Part shown: positions 1 to 7,317 of the stretch, one piece after another
Layout: each line of letters opens with the position of its first letter
Position numbering within the stretch: the stretch's first letter is position 1
Assembly: GCA_028718965.1 (NCBI GenBank)
Contig: JAQUKS010000008.1
Coordinates: 1 to 32,332, forward strand
Source: Minisyncoccota bacterium
GTDB taxonomy: Bacteria; Patescibacteriota; Minisyncoccia; Minisyncoccales; CG1-02-41-26
Length of the DNA: 32,332 nt
Direction: 5' to 3'
Program-made: the position numbers and the translations under genes
Notes under the pieces: model-generated
The model's database searches: none
Told to the model about the DNA's origin: nothing
What the model saw: only the letters and a program-made list of their open reading frames with translations

Positions 1-22
1 TTCTTTTCTAACAGTTTTAATG

Positions 23-163
23 TTAGAATAATACAACATCGGTGTCAAGTGGATGAGCAAAAACCATCCCTGACGGAACGACTCCGAGACCGCCGCCAAA
101 TAAAGTAAAAGCAAAGGCTTTCCAGAAAGATAACGAGCGTCCAATAAAAATTCTCCGCGACAT
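23..163 (-). CDS. possible small ORF, 46 residues
   Basis: An ATG-started frame encodes 46 residues with a basic start (MSRRIFIGRS), a hydrophobic glycine-rich middle (FAFTLFGGGLGVV) and a short polar tail, so a tiny membrane-inserted peptide is possible. An extended -10 box lies about 30 bases upstream in the same orientation, but there is no ribosome binding site. A competing ATG nearer the promoter opens a frame of only six codons. I do not recognise a family. It could be chance reading of the trailer after the Cys-rich protein gene, or an upstream leader for a gene beyond the window edge. Confidence 0.3.
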   Translation of the reverse strand: MSRRIFIGRSLSFWKAFAFTLFGGGLGVVPSGMVFAHPLDTDVVLF

Positions 164-190
164 CACGAAGAATTTTTATTCATTTTTCAA

Positions 191-196
191 ATTATA
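191..196 (-). promoter_or_regulatory. extended -10 promoter reading off the left edge
   Basis: On the minus strand the sequence reads TGATATAAT, an extended -10 element. It starts just after the stop of the Cys-rich protein gene and would serve the small ORF or a gene beyond the left edge. No convincing -35 box is visible. Confidence 0.4.
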
Positions 197-207
197 TCAT
201 GCGACGA

Positions 208-2238
208 CTACTTTCCGGTTTTGGACGTTCGGTTGAATATCGCTATCACCGATCCGAGAAACGTTTCCGGAGCAAAAAAGCTGCTAGGCTGTGAATTCGG
301 CTCAGGCATTGGCGCTGGAGGGTTTTCATTCAGCGGCTGCTGAACCGCCGGAGGGGCCTGGGGCATTGGTTGTTGATTTCCAACCGGCGCTTGGGGCATT
401 GGCTGGGTTGGGGATGGAATGCCCTGCCCTGCTGGCGCCTGCTGCATCTGGTATGGCTGCTGGCCGCCAGGTTGTCCTGTTGTTGGCGGTGGGCCGTAAT
501 TGCAATTCTCTCCTTGACAGGGCTGGGGAGGTGCCATTTGATTTTGCATTTGTTGCTGTACCTGGTTCTGCACCTGCTGCTCTGTTTGTTGCCGCATTTT
601 TTGACATTCTTCGGCGCCTTGACAAACCGGCTGGATTTGTATGAATTCACCGGGCTGTTCATTGGGCGCGCCCATGCCTCCTCCACCGCCAGTCCCGGGA
701 ACAGGGGGCGCTGTTTGGAAACTTTGGCACTCTTGCGGGTTTGAAATGCAATATGATTGGCATTCTTCGGGTGTCTTGCATCCGCCCGGGCCCGCGGGCA
801 TTTGCCCTTGCGCCGGAGCTCCTTGTTGCATCATTTGCAACCCCGGACCGCCCTGTCCTCCGCCCGAAGCCCCCATGCCTTGAGGCATTGCCGGCCCAAA
901 ATTTTGGCATTCTTCCATGTGCTCTTTACAATAAGCCTGGCATTCTTCGGGTGTCTTGCATCCGCCCGGGCCTGTCTGCCCCGCAGGCATCATATTTCCA
1001 CCGCTACCCGGGCCGCCCTGCCCTTCCTGGCCGGGCATGGGCCCCATTTTCTCAAAACATTCTTTCATGGCATCGCCAACTTTTTGCGATGGCAAAAAAT
1101 CACCGCTTCTCATTTTTTCCACCATATCGTTTCCAACCAGCGAGTTCAAACAATCAAGCACTTCTTGCGGCGCCTGGCCCAATCCTTGTTTCATCTGCTG
1201 CTTGTTTTCTTCCATTCTTTGCAAATCTTCTTCCGGAATCAGGCCATTTTCCCTGCCAAAATTAAAACAAATTTCCTGATTATCGGGATTGTTGCAAAAA
1301 GCGTCGCATTCCTCCTTGTTTTTGCACCCACCCGGCCCTTTGCCACCGGTTTTGCGCGATACGGCCGCTTCTTCGGCCGTCATAAAACCGGCAGCCTCGG
1401 AAAAATTCAAACATTCCTCAAAATGTTCTTCTTGCTGGCAATAGGTGTCGCATTCTTCCTGACCCTTGCAGGCAGGCGGTTTCACGCCTTTTTTTATGGC
1501 AGTGAGCATCTTTTGCGTATTTTCCATCTCCTGGGGCGACATAAACCCAGCTTCCATGGCAAAAGTCGCGCAGGTTTCCATATTATCGGGACTGCTGCAA
1601 TATTCGTCGCAGGCCTCTTTGCCACGGCAAGGAGGCGGCGTAACGCCTTTTTTTATGGCAGCCAAGGTCTTCTTGGCGTCTTCCAGCTCTTTCCCTTGGA
1701 TAAAACCGGCGGCTTCGCCGAAAGAAATGCATTCTTCCATATGCTCGGGGCTGTCGCAGTAAGTGTCGCAAGCTTTCTTATTGCCGCAGGCAGGCGGTTT
1801 TATGCCTTTCTTGATTGCTGCTTGGACCTGTTTGGCTTGGGTCAAATCTTCTTTTAGCGCCAAATCATTTTCTTCGGCAAAAGCCACGCATTCGTCTATG
1901 TGGCTGATTTCATTGCAATATTCTTCACAAGATTCCTTGGTGGCGCAGCCGCCCGGCTTTTTATCGCTGATCGCCGCGAATTTCTTGGCCGCGGCTATTT
2001 CTTCTTTTGCCATCAGATCATTCTTTTCGGCAAAGTCCAGACAAGTCGCCATATTTTCCGGTTCGTCGCAGTATGCCTTACAAGCGGCTTTATCCTGGCA
2101 ATTATTCAGCTCCGCCACGGGATACTGAATGTTTGCTGTTGTGCTTGTCTCTTGAGCCAAAGTTTCAGCGGCTAAAACAGCCACGCCACCTGCCAGAACA
2201 GCAATGGCGATGAAGCTAATAAAATTTTTCATTTTCAT
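208..2238 (-). CDS. secreted Cys-rich repeat protein, 676 aa
   Basis: An N-terminal signal sequence or anchor (residues 1 to about 29, ending near LAAETLAQE) is followed by about six repeats of roughly 50 residues. Each has the pattern C-x4/5-C-x3-YC/FC-x5-8-C-x2-F, separated by helical linkers ending in AAIKKG. Two shorter degenerate repeats (GPGGCKTPEECQ type) sit in a Gly/Gln/Pro/Met-rich tail, and the C-terminus is more hydrophobic (FLGSVIAIF). The regular four-cysteine spacing suggests disulphide-bonded modules outside the membrane. I know similar Cys-repeat proteins from Patescibacteria genomes but no assigned function; surface adhesion or envelope structure is inference. It is second in an operon, 24 bases after the small membrane protein gene. 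Start: the first ATG at 2238; a second in-frame ATG at 2232 is equally possible. Confidence 0.88.
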   Translation of the reverse strand: MKMKNFISFIAIAVLAGGVAVLAAETLAQETSTTANIQYPVAELNNCQDKAACKAYCDEPENMATCLDFAEKNDLMAKEEIAAAKKFAAISDKKPGGCATKESCEEYCNEISHIDECVAFAEENDLALKEDLTQAKQVQAAIKKGIKPPACGNKKACDTYCDSPEHMEECISFGEAAGFIQGKELEDAKKTLAAIKKGVTPPPCRGKEACDEYCSSPDNMETCATFAMEAGFMSPQEMENTQKMLTAIKKGVKPPACKGQEECDTYCQQEEHFEECLNFSEAAGFMTAEEAAVSRKTGGKGPGGCKNKEECDAFCNNPDNQEICFNFGRENGLIPEEDLQRMEENKQQMKQGLGQAPQEVLDCLNSLVGNDMVEKMRSGDFLPSQKVGDAMKECFEKMGPMPGQEGQGGPGSGGNMMPAGQTGPGGCKTPEECQAYCKEHMEECQNFGPAMPQGMGASGGGQGGPGLQMMQQGAPAQGQMPAGPGGCKTPEECQSYCISNPQECQSFQTAPPVPGTGGGGGMGAPNEQPGEFIQIQPVCQGAEECQKMRQQTEQQVQNQVQQQMQNQMAPPQPCQGENCNYGPPPTTGQPGGQQPYQMQQAPAGQGIPSPTQPMPQAPVGNQQPMPQAPPAVQQPLNENPPAPMPEPNSQPSSFFAPETFLGSVIAIFNRTSKTGK

Positions 2239-2262
2239 AGCGCTTTTTAAATTATTTTTAAA

Positions 2263-2541
2263 TTATTCAAAAGGATTTGTTTTTATGTCTTTGATGGGAT
2301 TGGCCTTGCTGGCCGGATTGACGTCCGGTTTGTCTTCCAAAGGATTGGTCTGTATTGACGGCAAAACAGCCCTGGTGGCTTCATCCATCATTTTCTCAGC
2401 TGTGCCAGTGGCGTTTTCCATTGGTATTGCTTTTGGCGCTTCTTTGGATTTTTTCAAATTAGCCCAAACAAGGTAGCCACCAAACCCCAGGCCGATTAAC
2501 AAAACCGACGCGATTATTGCAATAATTATTTTTTTGTTCAT
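2263..2541 (-). CDS. small single-helix membrane protein, 92 aa
   Basis: Residues 1-4 are basic, residues 5-27 form one hydrophobic helix (IIIAIIASVLLIGLGFGGYL), and the rest is a polar extracytoplasmic tail with Asn-Pro repeats: TNPLEDKPDVNP, KANPIKDIK, TNPFE. Tails with this NP-rich ending occur, from memory, in other Patescibacteria proteins, but I know no function. It is the first gene of the operon with the secreted Cys-repeat protein, so the two may work together at the cell surface (inference). The start ATG lies about 20 bases after the predicted transcription start and has no Shine-Dalgarno sequence. Confidence 0.75.
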   Translation of the reverse strand: MNKKIIIAIIASVLLIGLGFGGYLVWANLKKSKEAPKAIPMENATGTAEKMMDEATRAVLPSIQTNPLEDKPDVNPASKANPIKDIKTNPFE

Positions 2542-2567
2542 ATTTCGATTGGTTATTAAATTATTTC

Positions 2568-2573
2568 ATTATA
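2568..2573 (-). promoter_or_regulatory. promoter of the Cys-repeat operon
   Basis: The minus strand reads TGATATAAT, a perfect -10 box with the extended TGn motif, about 27 bases before the first ATG of the operon. The -35 region is weak (TTAGGT at 17 bases), typical of extended -10 promoters. Confidence 0.6.
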
Positions 2574-2632
2574 TCACCAGCAAAATTATTACCTAATGAA
2601 ATATCCACAGCCCAGTCAGCAAACTCATAATG

Positions 2633-2653
2633 AAATGATGGCTGACCCATTTT
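2633..2653 (-). repeat. degenerate solo copy of the RAYT hairpin repeat
   Basis: Compared with the perfect inverted repeats at 24291-24312 and 25007-25028, this copy has one substitution and one missing base. Its minus-strand sequence can still fold as AAATGG...CATTT around the conserved loop TCAGC. It lies in a gene-free stretch next to a terminator-like hairpin. Confidence 0.6.
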
Positions 2654-2680
2654 CTCACTTTTATTCGTTTTTATTCTACC

Positions 2681-2701
2681 AAAAAATCGCCGGCGGGGCG
2701 A
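2681..2701 (-). terminator. terminator-like hairpin beside the solo repeat
   Basis: On the minus strand a 5-bp stem (TCGCC/GGCGA) is followed by TTTTTT. The flanks (TTCTACCAAAAAATCGCC on the plus strand) recur at 4461-4478, so this is part of a repeated module rather than a single-gene terminator. Confidence 0.5.
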
Positions 2702-2823
2702 CTTCCGGATGCGGATTTATATTAGCTCATCTGATTCTATGCATCTCGGCTTTGTTCTCTACCCACCTAAATTCATTAAATTTATATATCCCCGACTTAC
2801 GCCTACCGATCTAAAAATAAATA

Positions 2824-2848
2824 AGGATACTGGGCCGTCCAGTATCCT
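2824..2848 (-). terminator. terminator of the 194-aa gene
   Basis: A perfect 10-bp stem (AGGATACTGG / CCAGTATCCT) with a 5-base loop begins 12 bases after the stop codon of the 2861-3445 gene. On the minus strand it runs into a T-rich stretch (TATTTATTTTTA). Confidence 0.7.
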
Positions 2849-2860
2849 ATAATTTGCCAC

Positions 2861-3445
2861 TCATAGGTGGTAAATCCGCTCCGCCTTGATTAGGGCTCTC
2901 ATGACACCAGCTTTCTGCTTTCTGCTTAATGGCCCTGATGATAGCAAGGGAATAACCCGAGCCAAACATTCGGCCATTGCCTCTTGTTGCGAAAAAATAG
3001 CTACCCTATCAACTAAAATTTCCGAACCGCCATCAGGGTTTGGGTTCATCACGCGCGCGCAAATCCAAAGGCACGGAACTAACAAATGGGCTGATAGGTG
3101 CTGGAAAAACTCACCGTCAGGCCCCCATTTCTCCATTATTATTTTCGTGTCGGATGTCTTATTTTTCAAGAAAGCTGCGCGGCAATGGAGCAAATCAACG
3201 ACGAATAACTGATCGGAGTCACCTACCACCCCAGATTGGTGGTTGGCAAAAAGTTTATACGAAACAGTTTTGGTCATCTCCGTGAGGCCGTCATAGGCCA
3301 ACGCGTGATGCTCTTTGAGCCAAGGCCAATCAACCATAGGGGTAAGCTCCGTCGCTTTTAATAGAAGCTGAAAGGCGGTTAGGAGGGTTTTCTTCGCCTC
3401 TTCGGACTGGATAAACTCTCGCTGGTTCCAAATTGTCGGTATCAT
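2861..3445 (-). CDS. hypothetical protein, 194 aa, with a strong Shine-Dalgarno
   Basis: I do not recognise a family. The protein is soluble and mainly helical by composition, with no signal peptide or membrane segment. Features include WPWLKEHHALAYDG near residue 40, a central WGPDGEFFQHLSAHLLVPCL stretch, and a basic C-terminal helix (RKQKAGVMRALIKAERIYHL). I chose ATG 3445 because GGGAGGAG stands nine bases before it; the longer frame from a TTG at 3496 has no ribosome site and would run over that signal. It has its own extended -10 promoter and terminator, so it is a stand-alone unit. The canonical ribosome site contrasts with most genes here and hints at a transferred origin (inference). 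Confidence 0.65.
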   Translation of the reverse strand: MIPTIWNQREFIQSEEAKKTLLTAFQLLLKATELTPMVDWPWLKEHHALAYDGLTEMTKTVSYKLFANHQSGVVGDSDQLFVVDLLHCRAAFLKNKTSDTKIIMEKWGPDGEFFQHLSAHLLVPCLWICARVMNPNPDGGSEILVDRVAIFSQQEAMAECLARVIPLLSSGPLSRKQKAGVMRALIKAERIYHL

Positions 3446-3509
3446 TTTTAAGCACTCCTCCCGAATTCCAAAAAAAAGATTATTAAATATGCTCAAGGTT
3501 TCTGATTTA

Positions 3510-3515
3510 ATTATA
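3510..3515 (-). promoter_or_regulatory. extended -10 promoter of the 194-aa gene
   Basis: The minus strand reads TGATATAAT, the same extended -10 element as at 2568 and 191. Transcription would start near 3503, giving a leader of about 58 bases that carries the Shine-Dalgarno sequence. Confidence 0.5.
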
Positions 3516-3561
3516 TCATCTACACCATCAACGATAAATCAAGCGTAATAAGGATAAAAAC

Positions 3562-3594
3562 AAAAAGCCACGACGATTTCTCATCGGGCTTTTT
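3562..3594. terminator. bidirectional terminator hairpin
   Basis: AAAAAGCC pairs with GGCTTTTT, with an inner CGAT/ATCG stem. It has A/T tracts on both sides, so it can stop transcription in either direction. On the minus strand it is followed by TTTTTGTTTTT. Confidence 0.6.
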
Positions 3595-4011
3595 CAATAT
3601 TGGCACGATAAATGTCCATTACATCCCTGACTTGCGGCCAACTGCCTAAACCAAAATCCTCAACAAAAAATTATTTTCATAAGAAGACCCATACAAGGCA
3701 GGCTCGGATCATATACATTCGTGTCTGTTGACGGACATGGGGAGTACTTGAATCAGCTTGAGGCAAAAGGGGCATCACTTTACAGCTTACGAGTAATCGT
3801 AAATTTTTGAGACAGCGGGACGAAAAATAAATAACAAACCATTATGGAGGCGTTCCTAAAACGCATCCGGTATTTTCATTAGCAAATCCAAATTACACAT
3901 TAGTCCCCTGTCAAGGCTCATCGTGCATTAGAATACTAGGAGTATATGGCAAGGTTGAGGAAAAAAATTGGGGAAATTAAGCAATGTGCCTGCTCGATAA
4001 AATAAAAGCGA

Positions 4012-4039
4012 CCCACTTATGTGTTTGCACAATAGTGGG
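4012..4039 (-). terminator. hairpin downstream of the 93-aa gene
   Basis: A 12-position stem (CCCACT..TGTG / CACA..AGTGGG, ten pairs) with a TTTG loop lies 35 bases after the stop of the 4074-4355 gene. On the minus strand it is followed by TCGCTTTTATTTTA. The T tract starts a few bases late, so termination is likely but not certain. Confidence 0.45.
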
Positions 4040-4073
4040 CGCCCGCGAACTTGAACTTCGCCATGAAAACAAA

Positions 4074-4355
4074 TTAATCATCAGAAAAGGGCTCATTTCT
4101 ATCTCGGACCCACTCAATGGTGCGTTTCATCACTTCTAAGTGTCCGAAATTTGTCCTGTTGTACACCCCAATAGGAAACCCCTCAAAAAAAGGTTGGCAG
4201 CAATTCACGCCAATTGGATAGCTTTTATTTTGAAACGTCCAAGTTCCTGCTGTTTCATCAATGGTAACACCTTCCGGTATACCATCTATCAACTTTGAGT
4301 AACAGATATTAGGGGGCCAAACGAGCGATACTAGATATTTCTTTTCACAAGGCAT
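4074..4355 (-). CDS. hypothetical protein, 93 aa, with a strong Shine-Dalgarno
   Basis: A soluble protein of unknown family. It begins MPCEKKYLVSLVWPPN, has a central SYPIGVNCCQPFFEGFPIGVYNRTNFGH with adjacent cysteines, and a C-terminal helix rich in charged residues (EVMKRTIEWVRDRNEPFSDD). The start is ATG 4355, because AAGGAGGTG, almost a perfect anti-16S match, stands eight bases before it; the longer frame from a GTG inside that signal is not credible. Like the 2861-3445 gene it is monocistronic and one of only two genes here with a canonical ribosome site. Possibly acquired (inference). Confidence 0.6.
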   Translation of the reverse strand: MPCEKKYLVSLVWPPNICYSKLIDGIPEGVTIDETAGTWTFQNKSYPIGVNCCQPFFEGFPIGVYNRTNFGHLEVMKRTIEWVRDRNEPFSDD

Positions 4356-4430
4356 TATCAACACCTCCTTAATTTGTATTTAGAAATGCTTACGACTTCA
4401 CATTAACCCAATTTCCCCAAAAATCAAGCA

Positions 4431-4445
4431 AGCTGACCCTATTTT
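4431..4445 (-). repeat. eroded solo copy of the RAYT repeat
   Basis: The plus strand AGCTGACCCTATTTT resembles the conserved half of the RAYT inverted repeat (GGCTGACCCCATTTT). It precedes the same TTCTACCAAAAAATCGCC hairpin module seen near 2675-2691, so the two sites look like old copies of one composite repeat. Confidence 0.4.
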
Positions 4446-4466
4446 CATCACTTTCTTAGTTCTACC

Positions 4467-4487
4467 AAAAAATCGCCCTTGGGGCGA
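4467..4487 (-). terminator. terminator of the aspS operon
   Basis: A 6-bp stem (TCGCCC/GGGCGA) is followed on the minus strand by TTTTTT. It sits 20 bases after the stop of the small LiaF-like gene. Confidence 0.65.
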
Positions 4488-4506
4488 CTTCCTGGATCAA
4501 GCGAGA

Positions 4507-4728
4507 TCATTTTTTATCCTGGTCGCGCCTCTCGTGAAATTTCTCGTGCATTCTTTCACCGAAGCATCGCCAATCATGCCAACGACGGTTTCTCTTCACG
4601 AGCAAAAGCTTCAGGCCGATCATTATGATCAACAAAGGCCAAAGAATGCTCCAGGCATTGTCAGCGACCAGGCCAAGATTCTTCAGGAGAAAAAAGACAC
4701 CGATTATTACGATTAAAGCTCCAAACAT
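4507..4728 (-). CDS. LiaF/LiaI-like two-helix membrane protein, 73 aa
   Basis: Residues 3-16 (GALIVIIGVFFLLK) and 28-45 (SILWPLLIIMIGLKLLL) form a hydrophobic hairpin with the pattern G-x-L-x-I-x-G-V-x-F-L-L-x-N-L-G-L...W-x-L-x-P. This matches the LiaI/LiaF-type transmembrane domain found in cell-envelope stress proteins. It is followed by a very basic tail with many His, Arg and Trp residues (NRRWHDWRCFGERMHEKFHERRD). Full LiaF proteins have a further soluble domain that is absent here. It lies 15 bases after aspS, so it is probably co-transcribed, followed by a terminator. An envelope-stress role is inference from the family only. Confidence 0.7.
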   Translation of the reverse strand: MFGALIVIIGVFFLLKNLGLVADNAWSILWPLLIIMIGLKLLLVKRNRRWHDWRCFGERMHEKFHERRDQDKK

Positions 4729-4743
4729 GATTTTGATTATGTG

Positions 4744-6135
4744 TTATTTGCCGACTTTGATGCCAAGCTCGCCAAGCTGCTCTGGCGGAACGGCCGAGGG
4801 AGAGCCCATCATGGGGTCTTTTCCTTCGCCCGTTTTGGGAAAAGCAATCACTTCGCGGATGTTCGGCTCTCCCATAAGCAGCATCACGGTACGGTCGATG
4901 CCCGGAGCAAACCCTCCGTGCGGAGGAGCGCCGTATTTGAAGGCTTCGAGCATGTGGCCGAATTTTCGTTGCTGTTCCTCTTCGCTTATTTCAAGCAACT
5001 CAAAGACTTTTTGCTGTATTTCGGACTGATGTATGCGAATGCTGCCCGAACTAAGCTCGTAGCCGTTCAATACCAGATCGTAAGAATTGGCCCGGATGTT
5101 CATCAGATCCTCGCCCTTCAAAAACTTGTCCATATCTTGTTCTTTTATGGAGCAGAAAGGATGATGGGCCGCCTGGATCTGGCCGTCTTGCGTTTTCTCG
5201 AACATCGGGAAATCAACGACCCAGACAAAAGCCAGTTCGTTCGGATTGTTCTTGTCCTTGCGCAAATCCGGCTTGTCATTGCCGTATTTCTCCATGGATT
5301 CTTTATAGGTGATCCTGGGAAACGGTGTCTGGGCAATCTTCTTTTCGGGAAAAAGGGTCCTTACCATTTCGATGAACATCGATTCGGTGAAGTCCAATAC
5401 GTCCTCCTGGGCGACAAAAGACATCTCAAAATCCAACTGGGTGAATTCGGGCTGCCTGTCGCCCCGCAGATCCTCGTCGCGCATGCATCTGGCAATCTGG
5501 AAATACTTTTCAAAACCAGCGACCATGCAAAGCTGCTTGAACTGCTGGGGAGACTGGGGCAGCGCGTAGAATTTGCCTTTTTCCAGCCTTGAGGGAACGA
5601 TATACTCGCGCGAACCCTCGGGAGTGCCTTTCATGAGCATGGGCGTTTCGATCTCGACAAAATCGTGCCGGTGCATATATTCCCTGAAAAACGATATTAC
5701 TTTGTCGCGCATGCGGATATTGCGCTGGAGACGCGGCCGGCGAAGGTCAAGATAACGGTATTTAAGCCGGACCTCCTCTCCTATGCCCTGGCCGTCGCCC
5801 CTTACATCAAACGGCAACGTGTCAGCCTCGTTCAAAATATTCAAGGATAAAATCTCCAATTCGAGATCTCCGTTCGGCTTTTCTTCCTGTATGTTCTTTT
5901 CCGGCCTCTGGTTCACCCTGCCGACAACCTCAACGACCCATTCGGGGCGTATCTTCTCTCCAACCTCGTGAACGGCTTTCGCGTTGGGCAAAATCACGCC
6001 CTGGACATAGCCGGTCATGTCCCGAAAATCCAAAAAAATCAGCTTCCCCTGGTCGCGCCGTATGTCAACCCATCCTTTTATGGTCACCTCCTCGCCAATA
6101 TGCTCTTTCAGGTCTCTTATATACGTTCTTTTCAT
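4744..6135 (-). CDS. aspS: aspartyl-tRNA synthetase, GAD-less short form
   Basis: Charges tRNA-Asp (and perhaps tRNA-Asn) with aspartate. The N-terminal OB-fold anticodon domain (residues 1 to about 105, GWVDIRRDQGKLIFLDFRD) is followed by the class II catalytic core: YRYLDLRRP, TPMLMKGTPEGSREY, the motif 2 block RCMRDEDLRGDRQPEFTQLD, and motif 3 GIDRTVMLL after PPHGG. Bacterial AspRS is usually near 590 residues because a GAD domain is inserted in the core. Here YGNDKPDLR runs almost directly into FVWVVDFPMFE, so that domain is missing and the protein is 463 residues. It is first in an operon with a small LiaF-like gene. There is no ribosome binding site at its ATG. Confidence 0.96.
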   Translation of the reverse strand: MKRTYIRDLKEHIGEEVTIKGWVDIRRDQGKLIFLDFRDMTGYVQGVILPNAKAVHEVGEKIRPEWVVEVVGRVNQRPEKNIQEEKPNGDLELEILSLNILNEADTLPFDVRGDGQGIGEEVRLKYRYLDLRRPRLQRNIRMRDKVISFFREYMHRHDFVEIETPMLMKGTPEGSREYIVPSRLEKGKFYALPQSPQQFKQLCMVAGFEKYFQIARCMRDEDLRGDRQPEFTQLDFEMSFVAQEDVLDFTESMFIEMVRTLFPEKKIAQTPFPRITYKESMEKYGNDKPDLRKDKNNPNELAFVWVVDFPMFEKTQDGQIQAAHHPFCSIKEQDMDKFLKGEDLMNIRANSYDLVLNGYELSSGSIRIHQSEIQQKVFELLEISEEEQQRKFGHMLEAFKYGAPPHGGFAPGIDRTVMLLMGEPNIREVIAFPKTGEGKDPMMGSPSAVPPEQLGELGIKVGK

Positions 6136-6161
6136 AAATTATTTTCGATGATTTAACCTAA

Positions 6162-6189
6162 AAATAACACGCGGCCATGGAATAATCAA
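6162..6189 (-). promoter_or_regulatory. possible aspS promoter
   Basis: On the minus strand TTGATT (6184-6189) and TTATTT (6162-6167) are separated by 16 bases, about 27 bases before the aspS ATG. The -10 box is weak. Confidence 0.35.
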
Positions 6190-6254
6190 GGCAAGCGCGC
6201 GAGCGCGTTTTTTTAACACAAGGCGAAAAATCTGAAAAGACTAAAACCGCATCG

Positions 6255-7127
6255 CTAAGGAATGGCAATTCGAAACAAAGTAGCCGGAGATCCATCAGCC
6301 ACTATTATATCGGTGCCCCGCACTAAAAGACCGACAGGACCAGTCGCCAGACCTATGTCAGGATTAATAATATCTATTATGGTTCCGTCCGGCTTAATCC
6401 TTTTGAAGCCGGTATTGCTCCCGGAGTTTACTATGAAATCTGAACCATCCGGAGCCACTGATGAATAAGCAGAGCAAATATATAATGTGGTTTCTGACGC
6501 AATTATAGAAACTGTCCCGTCCGCGCTAACGCGATAAAGTCTTCCCAAACACTCTCCGTATCCACCGGCAACGATGATTTCGTTGTTAACCGCTTTAATC
6601 CCCCTAAGATAACCGCCAGGGGAAGACGCAAATGTGGAAACAGTCCCATCGGGCGTTATCCGCAGCAGCCTTTCGTTAGCAGGGTCTGCCACGATATAAT
6701 CCGAACCAAGCACCGCCACATCGGTTAGAGCGCCCCCTCCTGATATGCTCGAAGCAATTATGGAAGTTGTGCCATTTTGGGCAATTCGCAATAATACATT
6801 TCCACCGCTGGGATCAATTCCCGTGGCAATAAAATCCGAACCGTCCGTTGTCAAGCCTCGTAATTGGCCGCTATAAGTAGTGATTACCGTCATCGCACCC
6901 TTAGGACTTATCCGCAATAAACGACTATTTTCATCAATCGAATTCATTTCAGTAACAATATAGTTGCCATTACTCATTTCAACGTCATTGAAGCTCCTTT
7001 TGACATTATTATCTGGCTTAAAGATAATCGATACTGGAGGCTGGGTCGGCCGGAATAAAAAATAGACAGCCAGCGCAATGATTAAAATCAATAATAATAC
7101 GACGAGGATGATTATATTTTTTTTCAT
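6255..7127 (-). CDS. membrane-anchored beta-propeller protein, 290 aa
   Basis: A lysine start and one hydrophobic helix (residues 4-26) are followed by a soluble extracytoplasmic domain of about six repeats of roughly 40 residues. Each blade carries a G-S/T-D-F/Y-I-V/A strand, then L-L/Y-R-I/V-x-x-D/N-G-T-x-S-I/T-I/F-A-S. This is the signature of NHL/SMP-30-like six-bladed propellers. Such domains bind ligands or proteins, or hydrolyse lactones; I see no clear metal-binding set, so enzyme activity cannot be claimed. It has its own extended -10 promoter and stands alone between aspS and the glycolytic operon. Confidence 0.75.
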   Translation of the reverse strand: MKKNIIILVVLLLILIIALAVYFLFRPTQPPVSIIFKPDNNVKRSFNDVEMSNGNYIVTEMNSIDENSRLLRISPKGAMTVITTYSGQLRGLTTDGSDFIATGIDPSGGNVLLRIAQNGTTSIIASSISGGGALTDVAVLGSDYIVADPANERLLRITPDGTVSTFASSPGGYLRGIKAVNNEIIVAGGYGECLGRLYRVSADGTVSIIASETTLYICSAYSSVAPDGSDFIVNSGSNTGFKRIKPDGTIIDIINPDIGLATGPVGLLVRGTDIIVADGSPATLFRIAIP

Positions 7128-7153
7128 AGGTTGTTTTGTTTTACTATTTTTCT

Positions 7154-7159
7154 ATTTTA
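7154..7159 (-). promoter_or_regulatory. extended -10 promoter of the beta-propeller gene
   Basis: The minus strand reads TGATAAAAT about 27 bases before the ATG. The leader is about 20 bases and has no ribosome binding site. Confidence 0.5.
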
Positions 7160-7236
7160 TCAAAATTAGAAATTCGATGAAACAAAGCCGACCGCTATTT
7201 TAGCCTTCAACCCATCATCCTCCGTAAGAAAATGGG

Positions 7237-7257
7237 AAAATGGGGTCAGCCACCATT
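7237..7257 (+). repeat. solo copy of the RAYT hairpin repeat
   Basis: This copy matches the RAYT-flanking repeat over its whole core (AAAATGGGGTCAGCCACCAT, then TA instead of TT). It folds as AAATGG/CCATT around a TCAGC loop. It lies between the pyk terminator region and the beta-propeller promoter and is followed by TTTTATCCTATCAAAAAAT, which resembles the flank of the copies near 2670 and 4460. Confidence 0.75.
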
Positions 7258-7270
7258 ATTTTATCCTATC

Positions 7271-7299
7271 AAAAAATACCCGAAACGACTAGTCCGGGG
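7271..7299 (-). terminator. probable terminator of the glycolytic operon
   Basis: On the minus strand a short CCCG/CGGG stem containing a GACTAGTC palindrome is followed by TATTTTTT, 19 bases after the pyk stop codon. The stem is weak. Confidence 0.4.
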
Positions 7300-7317
7300 C
7301 CACGCTTAATCGAGTCC

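Larger units (their letters stand above)
3497..4073. other. gene-free stretch, possible decayed coding remnant
   Basis: No convincing gene is visible. A plus-strand open frame at about 3634-3811 lacks a start codon but reads like protein (RLGSYTFVSVDGHGEYLNQL...) and may be a gene remnant. A 19-codon plus-strand frame at 3947-4006 has AGGAG three bases before its ATG but resembles nothing I know. Two hairpins (3562-3594, 4012-4039) are listed separately. Confidence 0.4.

Noticed and set aside
757-1857. Long plus-strand open frame of 366 codons
   Set aside because: It is antisense to the Cys-repeat protein gene, rich in Phe, Arg and His as expected of a complementary frame, and has no start signal.
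6195-6217. Plus-strand terminator (CGCG stem plus TTTTTTT)
   Set aside because: No plus-strand gene leads into it, and on the minus strand there is no T tract; the stem is only four G/C pairs plus weak ends.
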